Origin: Aplysia californica
Lineage: Eukaryota > Mollusca > Gastropoda > Aplysiida > Aplysiidae
DNA: 64,000 nucleotides
Assembly: GCF_000002075.1 (NCBI RefSeq)
Contig: NW_004797854.1
Span: 6,792-70,791, forward strand
Direction: 5' to 3'
Of this stretch, positions 12,535 through 24,500 are shown one piece after another. Below the pieces are notes generated by a model. That model was not told where the DNA came from, searched no databases, and was given only the letters and a program-made list of their open reading frames with translations. Position 1 is the first letter of the stretch, and every line of letters starts with the position of its first letter. The position numbers and the translations under genes are program-made.

Positions 12535-12715
12535 CAATCGAACCTGCTCTAAAGACCACCAGTCCAAAACAATCATCTGTGCAAACAACCACACCCCCCC
12601 CCCCCCCCCCCCCAATATCTTATGATGACATTGTCCGAGGGGACCACCTGACTGAGATGACCACTTTTCTTCTTGACAATGGGTGGTCAGTGGTCACCAA
12701 GAACAAGTTCGATTG
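12535..12715. mobile_element. Pogo/Tc1-type MITE with TA target site
   Basis: The left end CAATCGAACCTGCTCTAAAG and the right end GAACAAGTTCGATTG are inverted copies, each flanked by TA. Length is 181 bp and it contains a poly-C run at about 12594-12613. GTGGTCA-type repeats inside match the elements at 46076-46256 and 46383-46480. It has no coding capacity. Confidence 0.75.
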
Positions 12716-13105
12716 TATAAATGGAAACAGGAGTTCTGGTTGCAAAATTTTATCATAAATGATGGGAGTCAAGTGAGCTATTTATTCACTTTTATTAACA
12801 GACATCAAATTATACAAGTAATTCTGATCATACAACATAGTTCACAAATGATACCTTCTTTTCATTTGATACTGCATCAAATAACATATTGACGACTGAT
12901 TGCAAGAAATGACCATGTCCACTTTTCAAAGTTTCGAGAAAAACAAGTTTGAAATTTTGATCTTGAAATCTCCATAACATAGTCAAAAAAGAAAAATGAA
13001 TGTGACTATACCAAATTCAGCTATGGCTTACATATTTACAGAGGTAAAAGAGCGATTTCTCCATTTCGACCAAAAGTGGATAAAGTCACTTCTTGTGCTC
13101 AGCCA

Positions 13106-13115
13106 TTGATATATA

Positions 13116-13162
<47 letters not shown>
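13106..13162. repeat. TA microsatellite
   Basis: Long uninterrupted (TA)n within AT-rich intergenic sequence. Confidence 0.9.
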
Positions 13163-13164
<2 letters not shown>

Positions 13165-15517
13165 CATGAAATTATAAAAAGGCTCTCTTGTGATCAAACG
13201 TGGGATAACCCACATTGAATCAAAGACATTTTTAAAGCAAAGGTCACATAGAGAAACAAACTGTCAGCTAAAATAACACAAACATCTTTGAAGATCAATA
13301 TGACCTTTCAATCATCTGCCACCCTCATCACCCCTTTTTATCTCTTCATGTCCTTGAGCATACACCATCACTATCACTCACACTCAATCACACCAAATTA
13401 CCCGTGACTGAGCATTCAGCATGTATTTCTACATAACCTCAAAAAATTTTACACCATGGCCCAACACACATTTTGCATACTTGAAAATATACCCCCACCC
13501 CCCACCCTCCAAACACATGTACACTTACAAGGTATCAAGGCACCATGTTGTCACAGTAACTCATAAATCAGCAATCTCATAATTAGAGAAAACAGAAGAA
13601 AAAAATACATCCACAGCAAAGACAAAAGGATACAGAATAGAGGTACAGAATATAACGCACAAACTCAAAAGAGCAAACTCAAAAGGCAGTAAATATAGCT
13701 CTATTATAATAAATTCTAAGACATTCACTCAAAACTTATAATGCACGTCTCGTTATCCCATGTTCTCATACTTGAAAACATATATTACACAACAACTTTT
13801 GGTACCAAAATTTTTAATTTAAAAAAAAGTATATTATATATTATATTGTATGTGCCATGAAGACAAAAAGTTGCTTTTTAAAATAAAATGACACTATTTT
13901 TAGACGTCCAGGGTTTTGCTCTAAAACTCTTCATAAGTAGTGAGAGGTATGATTTATGATTACATGTTACATGAAGACGGGAAAAAGGAGAACACAGTTT
14001 TTTTATAACAGATCTATACTATGAACACAATATATTGTCAACATTAATTCAAGTAACAGTATTTCAAGCTAACTTTGGTTTCAGAATGTTATACAACAAA
14101 AATAAGAAAAGAATAAGTATAGGAAGTGAACAAAAGGCAATTGAGTATATAACTTTTATAAGGTTATGAACACTGCGCACACATATATTCGATATATAAA
14201 AAAACCCCCAACCCCACACTCAAAAAAATGCAGTACAGTGCCAAACCATAGGAACTCTCTTTCTTTCACTTTCTGTTGTCTTTCTCTCTCACACGTCGAC
14301 TATAAAATTATAACTAAATGAGGACCTGAAACAAAGATTATAGCTTTAACAAATATGTCATAAAAATTACGAATCTTTACCTTTCAAAACAAGTTTCTTC
14401 TTTCTCCCTCTTTATTTCTTCAATATTAAATCAAAATGTATCTAAAGACAGTTTTTTTCCCCCATTATGCCTTCATCAAAGGTCATTAAGGTGCCAGCGA
14501 TGTGAAAGCCTGTTCAGTAGAAACTTTACACAAATATAATACTGCTGTTTGACTTAGCAAAAACATACATACATGATAAAATTATGACAATAATTGCCTA
14601 AATTTACCGTTTCATTTTAAGATTGCAAAGCTTGTACATTAATATTGATCGAATGTTCAGTTTTTAAACCATAAATAAGATGTCACAATCACTCTTCTCA
14701 CTTCAGGAGTGATCTAAATGAAAAGTGCAAAGGCAACTGGCCATTTCATGAGAATCTAGAGACTTAAAGTATCAGAAAACCAGAAATTTACAGACAATGC
14801 AACTACCTTAGCTGGTGCCTCTGTACACAAATTACTGCCACAGTAAGTTCTGTGACGACATGTGACCTGTCATCATTGCATTCCACCCTACACGAGTGGT
14901 CCCAATCAAGATGAGTTGAGATGGATATGACTCTGACATGAGTCAGTTCAACAATAGAAATGACTGAAGAACTAAAGAAAGAAAAGAAAGAAACAAGAAA
15001 CATGGAAATTATGGTCTTGTCCAAGGGCTGGGCAGCACAAACATGTAGTTTAATCGTAATGACCACGACCCCCCCCCAGCAAAATAACTCAGGGTAAAAT
15101 GGAGTAGTGTAATTTGCCTTTTTCCTAGGCCTGTCACAGGAATGCCCTTTAACATGTAAGCAGATGTTACTAGTGTTCATGATAAAATTTGAAGACCCAC
15201 ATTTCCAAAGTGATAAACAGCAAAGTTATTGACATCAGTACAATGAGATGCCTTAACCTTTCAAGTGACCTTTTAGTCCCCATGGAACAAGGGTGGCACT
15301 TGATGCCGAAGAACTTAAAAGACATTACTGGACTATGGACCAGAAATAACCAAATGAAAGAAGAAATTTGGGAACATTCACTGTAGGATAGTTGAAGTTC
15401 CAGAAACATCCAGACATGAAACAAGCACTACCCTGAAGTAATATGGGCTGGTCAGATACAAGAGGTGGGCCGTGATAGCGTCGGGTATAACTACACTGCA
15501 GCTCAATTTACAGATTT

Positions 15518-18500
15518 TTAGCCCAGGTACTGCTTGGCTAAGGCCCTGAGGAATTTCGTCTTTCGTACATGGACAGCCCGGCGCTGAATCTGATCTGGGT
15601 TGTTGGAATTGATGTCCATCTGACTGAGAGCGCGGAGGGCAGCCTGACGTTTGTCCATCTCTCCCTTTCGGGTGTGCAAGTGCACCAGAAATTCTAGTAT
15701 ACTGACATCCCAAAGGCAGCAGTAGTAGGCGTCCATGGCGTCGTAGACATTCCGTTCTTGCAAGGCTTTGAAGGCAGTGCTGTAGTCCACCTCGTCGAGG
15801 AATTGACACAGCACGGCCACCTGGGTGTGGCACTGCTGATACGAGCAGCACTTGATCATACGTCGGTAGATAGTGTCGTCATAGATAGACTTGGGCACAG
15901 GACAGGTGAAGAAGTCGGTGGCAACCACACCTGTAACAAGGGCAATTTGAAATGAGACCATTCTACTTTACGGAACAACGAACTAGTTAACTAATAATAA
16001 TTTAAAGAATTAAGAAAGCATCTTCGAATACAAAGGAAAATATTTAAAGCTTTTTTAATACTTTCTTTCATGAGGGAAAAGACTTTTTTTTCCTATAAGA
16101 TATACTTCCCATACAGCAAATGAAATCACGGAGCACAATTTCCAGGACAGGGGTCAGTTGAAATATGTTTTATAGGATGGACATGTTCAAGTACAATACA
16201 CAACAGAATTTGATTTGATAGAAAATGTCCCTGGTCAGTATAGCACCACATCTGTCACAGCAAGACTATTTCAAAGACAGGATTCCACTTAAATCAAGTG
16301 GTTAGCATTTCAGAAGACTAAAAATGAAAGAAATCCCACTATCTTCGCTAGAGATTAGAACTCGGGACGATGGCTCTATGAAATAGATGCAATACCTCCT
16401 ACTGCACAGTAAAAGAAATTACATTTTTTCAAAGAATGGTCAATAAATATATATATTTCCCACAACTACAACCATAGTTATCTTTCAACAACTTTCAGTA
16501 TTTCAGAACATCACTAACACAAACAAATAATTTCTAATGCTTATTTGAGAAATAAACAAATTGCTATTGTGTATGTTATCAATATATCAAAAGTTAAAAA
16601 TAGATAAAAAGCTGTGTTGTGGTTTGGGACTTTGCCTTCTCATGCAAAAAACTTAGTTTGATTCCAAAGTGGGGAAAATTTAAATGTAATTACTCAGTCT
16701 TTCTGCTGAAATGAAGTATCCTTTTCAGCCCAAGTTTGCCCTATATGATCTAAACAGTGTTTAAACAGGTATACTAAACCAGAAGAATAAAATCAGCTTA
16801 CCTGACTCAAGGTAAAATTTCATTGCCGTAGAATGCTGGCCTTCTACAAAGTAGATGTCTGCCTGTGTTCTCAGCCAGGCAGGCTGAGTGGGGTCCACCC
16901 TCAAACTGTGAGACAGTAGCATCTTCATGGTTTCCTCCACAGAAGACACGGTGCCAATGGATACGTTTATCGCCGTCGGCCACAGATTCACGTATTCTGT
17001 GTTAATCTCACTTGTGATATCATCCTTGAGGATGCAGTAGAGTTTGGTGAAAAGAGAAATGAGGATGGAGAGGAGCATAGGCTCTTTGATTTTCTGAACG
17101 AAGCTGATGAAAAGATTTCGTGGCAGCAGTCCGTACTGTTGGTCCCTCCTCATTGCACTGTCTCGAGTGGTCTGGGGTCGCTTGGCATTTCCTGTGCACA
17201 AAGATTGCATAAAAATCAGAAATAGACAAGGACAGAAATATCGCAACTGATAACACCTGAAAAGAAAGAGGGGAGAGCGATATATTTGATCTGATATTGC
17301 ATATTTTGTGCCTCCACCAACACATTAAGATAATATAGGTGATGGGCTACTTCTACCCTGCCTGTCAGGATCAGTCTGGGGTTGAGAGAGACACAATACC
17401 TTCGAAGAAAGACAAAAATACTCAGTATTATAGACCTCACAACCAGGGAACTGTGAAAAGCCTAATCATTGCACAACAGATGTCGATAAGAACAAAAAAA
17501 AAAAAGAAGAAGAATCAAGAATAAAATGAACTTCAAACTACACAAAAGCAGCATACCTGGTTGATACACTCCTAGGACAGCATCCCACAGCTCACGAGCT
17601 TGCTTGCGTACATTTTTCTTTTGTACGATCTCTTTGACCAGGCATGCCATGAACCGGGAAAGCTGCAACAGTTTGAACATTCCAAGTTCATGATTTTGAT
17701 AGAACATATTTCATCAGATGTACTAAGCCCAAAATTTTGAATTTTAAAAAAATAGCCGTTTTCAACCTTTAGTATAGTTCGTTGTGCTCACTCAAGCAAT
17801 AAGCAATATTTTGTCAAAATTCAAATGCTAAATGTTGAAAAAAGCAAGAAAAGATATGTAAAGTAGGTAAACCTGTTAAAAGAGTGAAAATGATTTTTTC
17901 TCGCTCCTGGAAAATTTTGCTTTCTGGGATTAGTACAATTGAACAACTAGCCATTGATTTACTTTGAATGATAAGGGAGCAACACCAGAAAAAGAGATTA
18001 TGCAAATGAAAACAGATGCTACTTCTTTTTCTTTATCAACGAACCAATAAACCCTGTTTGTAGAGGGAATATCCTTCTTCAGGAATGTCCTGCATGCAAC
18101 TACAATACCAAGACCATGGCCCATTTGCAGTAAAATTCAGAAACTTCTAGGATTCAATGAAAAGCAGAGAGATAGACAGAATAAACATAAAGAGAGATGT
18201 GAAGTGCCAAATATCTTACAGAATATCTGATTTATCACATATTTTAGGTTTTGAGAAAATTCAGGAAAAAAAGCACTCAAACCACAAGTGCTAGTCTTGT
18301 TCCAGAATATCTTGAGAGTAAAATAAATCTCACCTCAATGAAGCCATCGGCAGTGTTGCAGAGATCTGAGAGATATCCCCACTCCCGGATGTTACACAGG
18401 AAGGCTGAACAGTGCTCAATGACTTCTATACTGGGAGTTATATCTGGCGATTGAAGCAAGAGCTCGGGTAAGAAATAGAAAGACTTCAGGATGGATGAAG

Positions 18501-21500
18501 ACGGTACAAATAGACTGCTTAGCGTAAAACTTCGCTAGATGCAGTTTTAAGACAGTAACATATGATAGAGTCCAGGAATTTTAAAAAAATCTGATTTTCT
18601 ATAGATTCAAACTGACAGAACATCTCTGGCCATGACATCAAAGAAGGCCTTGAGGACGCTTTAAAGCATTTTTTCCATACCTTGAGCGAAACTTATGAAA
18701 TGCCAGGGATGAGGAGTTGGAGGCGAGGTAATGTTCAATACAAAAAGCTCTCTGATCTTTCCTAAAGTCAGCCAAGATCTCAGCTGGCAAAAGAAACTTG
18801 AGAAAAACAATATTTGCAAACTTCGGTTGACTTGTTAGACTGCTGTAGCTCGCAATATGGCGCAATCGTTGAGACTTTTAGGAGCAGGCCTTATGCGAAC
18901 TGGAGCGTCATGGGGACAAGGCTAAATATGGGTTGTTTTCTTATGCGTTATACAAAGCAAAACTATTCTGTGGAATTCTCTCAAATGAATATCAGACAAA
19001 TTCCTTTTGGCTGCCAAATATAGTGTTCAAGTTTGAAACACAAAGCTTCAGTGTGGAGAAAAATATTGACAAAAAGATGATACGTTTTTTTTTTGATCAC
19101 CCTGAATTTGGTTGTCCCCGTAGGACTATGCAATTGTGCGGCCGCATTTTTTCGCGTAATTCTGCAACACTGGCATAATTCGTCCCTCAAAACACGTACT
19201 AGCGTAAGCCACATTTTGTTAGTTTTGCAGGAGAGACGTTTAAAGATTTGAGCGATTTTCACCATCCCATTGTGGCGTCAAATATCCGACCCTGCCCTTA
19301 ATATTTTGACATAACGTGTGTGGTCCAATTACTTTTCAATTGGCTAGAAGCATCTTTGTGAGATTAGTAGGTTTTGAAGGAAAAATGACCTTTTTGTCCA
19401 ATACGCTAGTACGTGCTACATCAGTGAAAGCCTCGATGTGTGGCTTACGTTACTAGATTGTTGGATACGTTAGTACGTGCTTTTGTATTCTAAAGCATAA
19501 TGCGTTCATTGCGTGGCTTACGCCTAAATGGTAACTTCCAAATAACAATAAAAATACAAAGAAAGATCGATTTGGTTTAAAATTCACGGGTTGTATTATC
19601 TGTAACAAATGACAATGTTAACAACAACTCGGAATATACAGACGCCAACTGTACATGATCAAAAAATCAACTTAAAATTAAATAATCACTGCAGCTATCT
19701 ACTGCTTAAACAAACGTTTCAATATGGACTATTCTTTTGTGAAACACTATCCTGTTTAATATGGGAAGCAGTGTTTTACTAAAAATAAAACAAGCTACAA
19801 AAAACTTGAGCTAGTAGATCTATGTGCTCACTAAATTTTCAAATTTGCAAAAACAAATAATATAGAATTCAGGGAACATTTCTACTAGAGTTAGAGCTCC
19901 ACTTAGGCGTATTGGGAACATGATCTTGCTGTACAGATGTAAATTCAATGACATATTTCAAAGACTAATAAGCAGTAACTCAGAAATAAAGTAGAAAATG
20001 TGAAATTAAATACATTTTGTGTCATAACTTGACTGCCATATACTTAAGCTGGAGTTACACCTTAGCGAACAAAGTAAAATAGCTTCGCCCCAAAGGAGAC
20101 CTTCACAGCCAACTATAACTCATGGGGTAAGGAAAGATAAAAAGCTTTGTGCTCTTCCAGTTTAATTACTGGTGTGGGACCAGAACAGAGTGAAACCAAA
20201 TCAGTTAATTTTTCTGTCGAAATGTTTGTTGGTCCTGAGTTCAGTTTCTGAAGTGCACAGTCCTTTACACTATTCTTCAGTCTCTTGAGGGACAGGCTTT
20301 TGAATTAAATGTCAAAGTGGCTCGTCTTGTTGTAGAAGACTTTATCTGGCTGTTCTTTAGTGACTCGCAGTTCCATGATATTGTTCCATGAAAATGTATC
20401 TTCCGTATCAGATCCTCTTCGTGCGTCCAGGATTCTCAAGTCCTTTGATAAGCCTTTGAGATCCAGAAAGTCTTTAGACTGCATCTGATTCACCAGGTGA
20501 AGCTTTTGAGGTCGAGCGAGAGACATTACTGTTGCTACCTGAGAAGGAAGGAACAAATCCCCAGCCCTCTTCAGGGCATGTCCTGTTGCACTGTGTACAG
20601 AATCACCCTCGTTCTGACCATGGTTTGTTTCAAAGAACCTCAATGAAATCTCTTCAAGATTCACACTATTGTTCACAGTATACAACATCATCGAAGGTGT
20701 AATCGAATTTTTGTTCTGACCACTGCATCCATCGGCAAAAAGAAAAGCTTTTTTCATGCCACGGTTGTCATAAAATTCCAGGGCACGGTGGACTGTAGTT
20801 GAAATTTCCGAGGGTTCACGTTTGCTTTGCGTTTCATCCCAAGTGAAGCAGTGACAATCTCTGTTAGCAATGTTATAGAAAGTCAGGTTGTAGTTCGAAA
20901 TTCTCCTTTTGTAAAAGATGGCGCTCTCCTGAGTCATAGGGAGGTAAATGACCTGCTGCAAATCAAAACTTGCACAGAGAATGTTTTCACTTTCCTGAGC
21001 TTCTTTCTTGCATAGATGCTTTATTTCCCTGACCTTTTCTTTTGCTCCCACATGGATCTCAAACTTTTCCGTAAGACCTTTCTTTGTTTCTTCATTTCCT
21101 TGGTGATAATTGACACAAAGAGAGCACTGGTCTTTCTTGGGTCGGTGGATTGACAGATTTGTACTTTTGAATACATCGTTTTATGTAGTGAAGCTTGATG
21201 GCCTTGTCCTTGGTATCCATTCCTGGATGAACATGTGGTACATGCTTGTGAACTCTTGTCCCAAATTCCTCTTCATTTTGGCTTCCTTCTGTTTATTTGA
21301 TCTGAGTTTCTTTTCCTTTCTGAGTTCTTTCTCACTTCCCTCCACTGTGTACTGCTCGGGAACTGATCTTTGCATTCTTCCTCCCCCCTCATCAATGACT
21401 GTTTCCTTTGTCTGAAACTGATCGGGAGCATCAGTGTTCATATTCACACCAGTGGGAATCTTAAACTTTGAGGGCCTACCTACAGCTTTTACATGTTGTT

Positions 21501-24500
21501 GATTTTTTCCTTTGACCTTCTTCTGCTTTTTTTTCATGTTGAACTCACGATGCAATCTCTTTATTGAAATGATCAAAGCAAAGAAGGATTTCACAATCAG
21601 GACAAGCCGCCCATACTTCAGCATTGCACCTTTTGACCTCGCATGTTCCAGGATTGAATTCCGGATCGCCATCTGAGTCGTAGCCTCACACTGACATTTC
21701 ATCACTGCCTGCCTTACTAAGCATATCAGTGTCCTTGAAGCACATACATGCATCTATTTGTCCCTTAAAGTTCTCAGTGGCAGAAGGACACCCATGACTT
21801 TCTGCAGTCTGTAAGCTTAAGACTTCACCAGGGTTCTGAATGTCAATCAGAGTTTGAACAGTAGGGCTACATGTCAAAGAAAGAGTGGTTTTTCAGAGCG
21901 GGATCCCATTTGTAAACAAAGGACGAGTAAAAAGGGACTTCAAGAAGTGGAGTCTGAGCCTTCACTGCCTCACACGAAGCACGCTGCTCACGTGTGTAGT
22001 TTAGCTTGTCTTCCCGCTCTCTAGAAGTGCTGCATGATGTTTTTATTGCCATAGGCTTAGCCCTGGCAGTGTGGCTTACGTTAGTGTGTGCCGTATAATA
22101 AAAACACAACATTGGGTCAAAGTGTGTGTCACGAACTAACGTAACCAACAGTGTGTTAGTACGTGCTGTATCTTTTTGTGGGCAAGTGGGATACGTTCAA
22201 ACTGGAATCGACTATATCTCAGCTATTTATTGCTCGATTCCTACCATCTTTTGAGAGGATGTAGTATCGGATAAAGGGAATCGCGTGATTGCTATAACTC
22301 GATTTCGGGTCAGATGTGGCTTACGTTAGTACGTGTTTAGAGGGACGAATTTTGGATTCCCCGCGTTTTTTCACGTTTTTTTCCCTTTTTTTCAAAAAAC
22401 ATTTAATTAACACCTCGCCATGTGACTAAATGGAAGTAATCACCGTAATAAGTCACATTTAAGTGACAAGTTGGTCATTTCCCTTGTTAGAAGATCTTGG
22501 TTATGGGTTGGGATTTGTTTCCTGAGCATGTTCAATTTTTCAATACATCAAAAGTTGTTGTTCTCATGTCTGCTGATGTTTCATGTTTGACAGGTGTCCC
22601 TGGTTTTAGTAAAGTGCCATCATCAGAGGTCCAGACGTCCTTTTTCGGGGGGGGGGGGTTTGTTGACATTTTCCTTTCCTCTATAGAGATCTAGATCTAC
22701 AGCTGAAAGTTACAGAGATTATATTTTTTGGTTGTTTTTTATTCTGACTGATGTGTATTGTTTTCTTTCCAAATACATGACAAATTACTGATACTGATAT
22801 GTTCTGTAGCACCTTTTGTTTTCAATTTTTCTGTACATAAAACATGAAAATTATGAAAATTCTTGCTGAAAAAATGCAAAACATGTCGCGAATGGTGTAA
22901 CGATAACTTGCATAATTTTTGCATAATTTTGCTTTTTTGCATAATATGGCCATCTAAATTTGCATAATTCTACGGGGACAGATTTGGCAGGCTAGTGGGT
23001 TAGCACGATGACTGGTATTATATTTCACCAGGAAGCAGAACAGAACAACAGTCATCACCACCACCTACCAGATCTGCGACACTTTTCAGCGCTAATGTTT
23101 CTCCATGCATTGACTATCGCTGAAAAAAATAAAGGGGAGCAGACCAAACCAGATGACCTATGAACCGCCCGTTTGATCAACTCTGTAGACAAGAGCACCA
23201 CAGTCACCAGCCATGTTTCTTTTTACCTTGACCCAGGCGTATGAGCGTGATGCACTGCTTCGCCTGCATGACCAGGTCCGGCATGCTGAGCTCCTCGCTG
23301 ACCATCTGGTTGAAGGAAAACTGGCTCAGTTCAGCCAGCAGCACCTGCCAGCCCACGTGTTTGGCCCCAACGTATGACAGATCAGACAGGATGGACTCTG
23401 CCACACGGAGAAGCTGCCGTGCCCTCTCATAAATCTGTGAATTTGATTTTAGTAAATCACATCAACGTGTGTGGGCACATCCTAATGCTGAGGCAAGGAA
23501 CAGTTTAGGTTTTAGTAAGGTTCTACGGCGCTCGCAACTGCTTAAGGTCATATGAGCGCCAAGGGGTGGATGTCAGAATAGAAGTCCAAACGGGGAATCA
23601 GGCTTACTCTGCTCACCTCTCCAGCCTCAACAGCACAAAGTCTGCTTTGACTATCAAGGCACCCCGGAAATAGCAGTTCACAAGAGAGTGACAAGCATAC
23701 AGATGAAGTAGAGGAAAATGATGATAGTAAGGATGAGGAAGGGAATGGGGGGGCACCAACAGGCAAGTACAGGTAACACCAACACATAATAGTCATTCAG
23801 TTGGGAAAAAGACAAAACAGAGCTGAAAGAGATGAATACAAAGGGATCAAGACCCAATAAGTAGCACCTTCCTGCCAACTGCAAAGGTATGGATGGGTCC
23901 GAAAGCATGAGTTTTTTTAACTTTATTAATAAAAATCCAGTCCTGCAGGCCACTTTATTAAGAATAGGCAAACACCCATTGTTCACAGAAATATACTGGC
24001 TACACAAAATAGAAAAAACCCAGTTGATAGAGTAATGGCAAACTGTTCAGTTCACGAAGTTTATCCCAGACAATGGCAGTACTGAAAGGTCAAGAAAGGG
24101 ATCATAATTGGAGGGAAAAAAGTTACTTGGTGGGCAAATTTGTACAATTCAACATTGCCATCTTTTATCCATGAAGCAAACCCAGTCCACAAGAGAAAAG
24201 AAATTCACGATTTAAGTTGTAACTTATCTCTTCCTATACTTCTTCAGTCTAGCTTAAACGTGATCACACAGTTATACAATCCTAAACTATTACAAGGACA
24301 TGCATCAAACATTCCTCACAATCTTCTTTATGATGTAGAAACTGGTTTTCAGCTTACAGCCCACCAGTTCACATAAAGAAGAACAACAATTACGGAGTAT
24401 TTTATTACAAAAAAAAAAAAGATTCAATTTGTAAGATTGGTCGGGATGAGCATTTAAAAGGTTATAGTGGTGTCTTTGCTTTCTCACGTGCATTTTCTTA

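Larger units (their letters stand above)
10119..15517. other. Convergent intergenic region and 3' UTRs
   Basis: This 5.4-kb stretch separates two tail-to-tail genes. It presumably holds the 3' UTR of the F-box/UBC gene on the left and of INTS8 on the right (possible complementary AATAAA at 14411-14416 for INTS8, weak). It also contains a SINE (11944-12143), a pogo-like MITE (12535-12715) and a TA repeat (13106-13162). I see no other gene. Confidence 0.5.
19181..22347 (-). mobile_element. 3.2-kb TIR DNA transposon in INTS8 intron
   Basis: The inverted ends CGTCCCTCAAAACACGTACT (19181 on) and CGTCCCTCTAAACACGTACT (complement, ending 22347) extend to about 35 bp with two mismatches. AATT flanks both sides and occurs once in the matching empty site near 58.24 kb. 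Subterminal repeats of TACGTTAGTACGTGC type occur at both ends, as is typical of transposase-binding sites. The element carries a minus-strand transposase-like gene (20305-21051 plus upstream pieces). Confidence 0.85.
19112..22981. mobile_element. CTGTCCCCGTAG-end element, copy A, split by another transposon
   Basis: The left end TTGTCCCCGTAG and the right end CTACGGGGACAG are inverted repeats flanked by a 6-bp duplication ATTTGG (19106-19111 and 22982-22987). Without the nested 3.2-kb element (19181-22347) the two flanks together match the 646-bp copy at 58173-58818 almost base for base (for example GCATGTTCAATTTTTCAATA and ATGAAAATTATGAAAATTCT). It lies in INTS8 intron 16. No coding capacity of its own. 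Confidence 0.8.
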
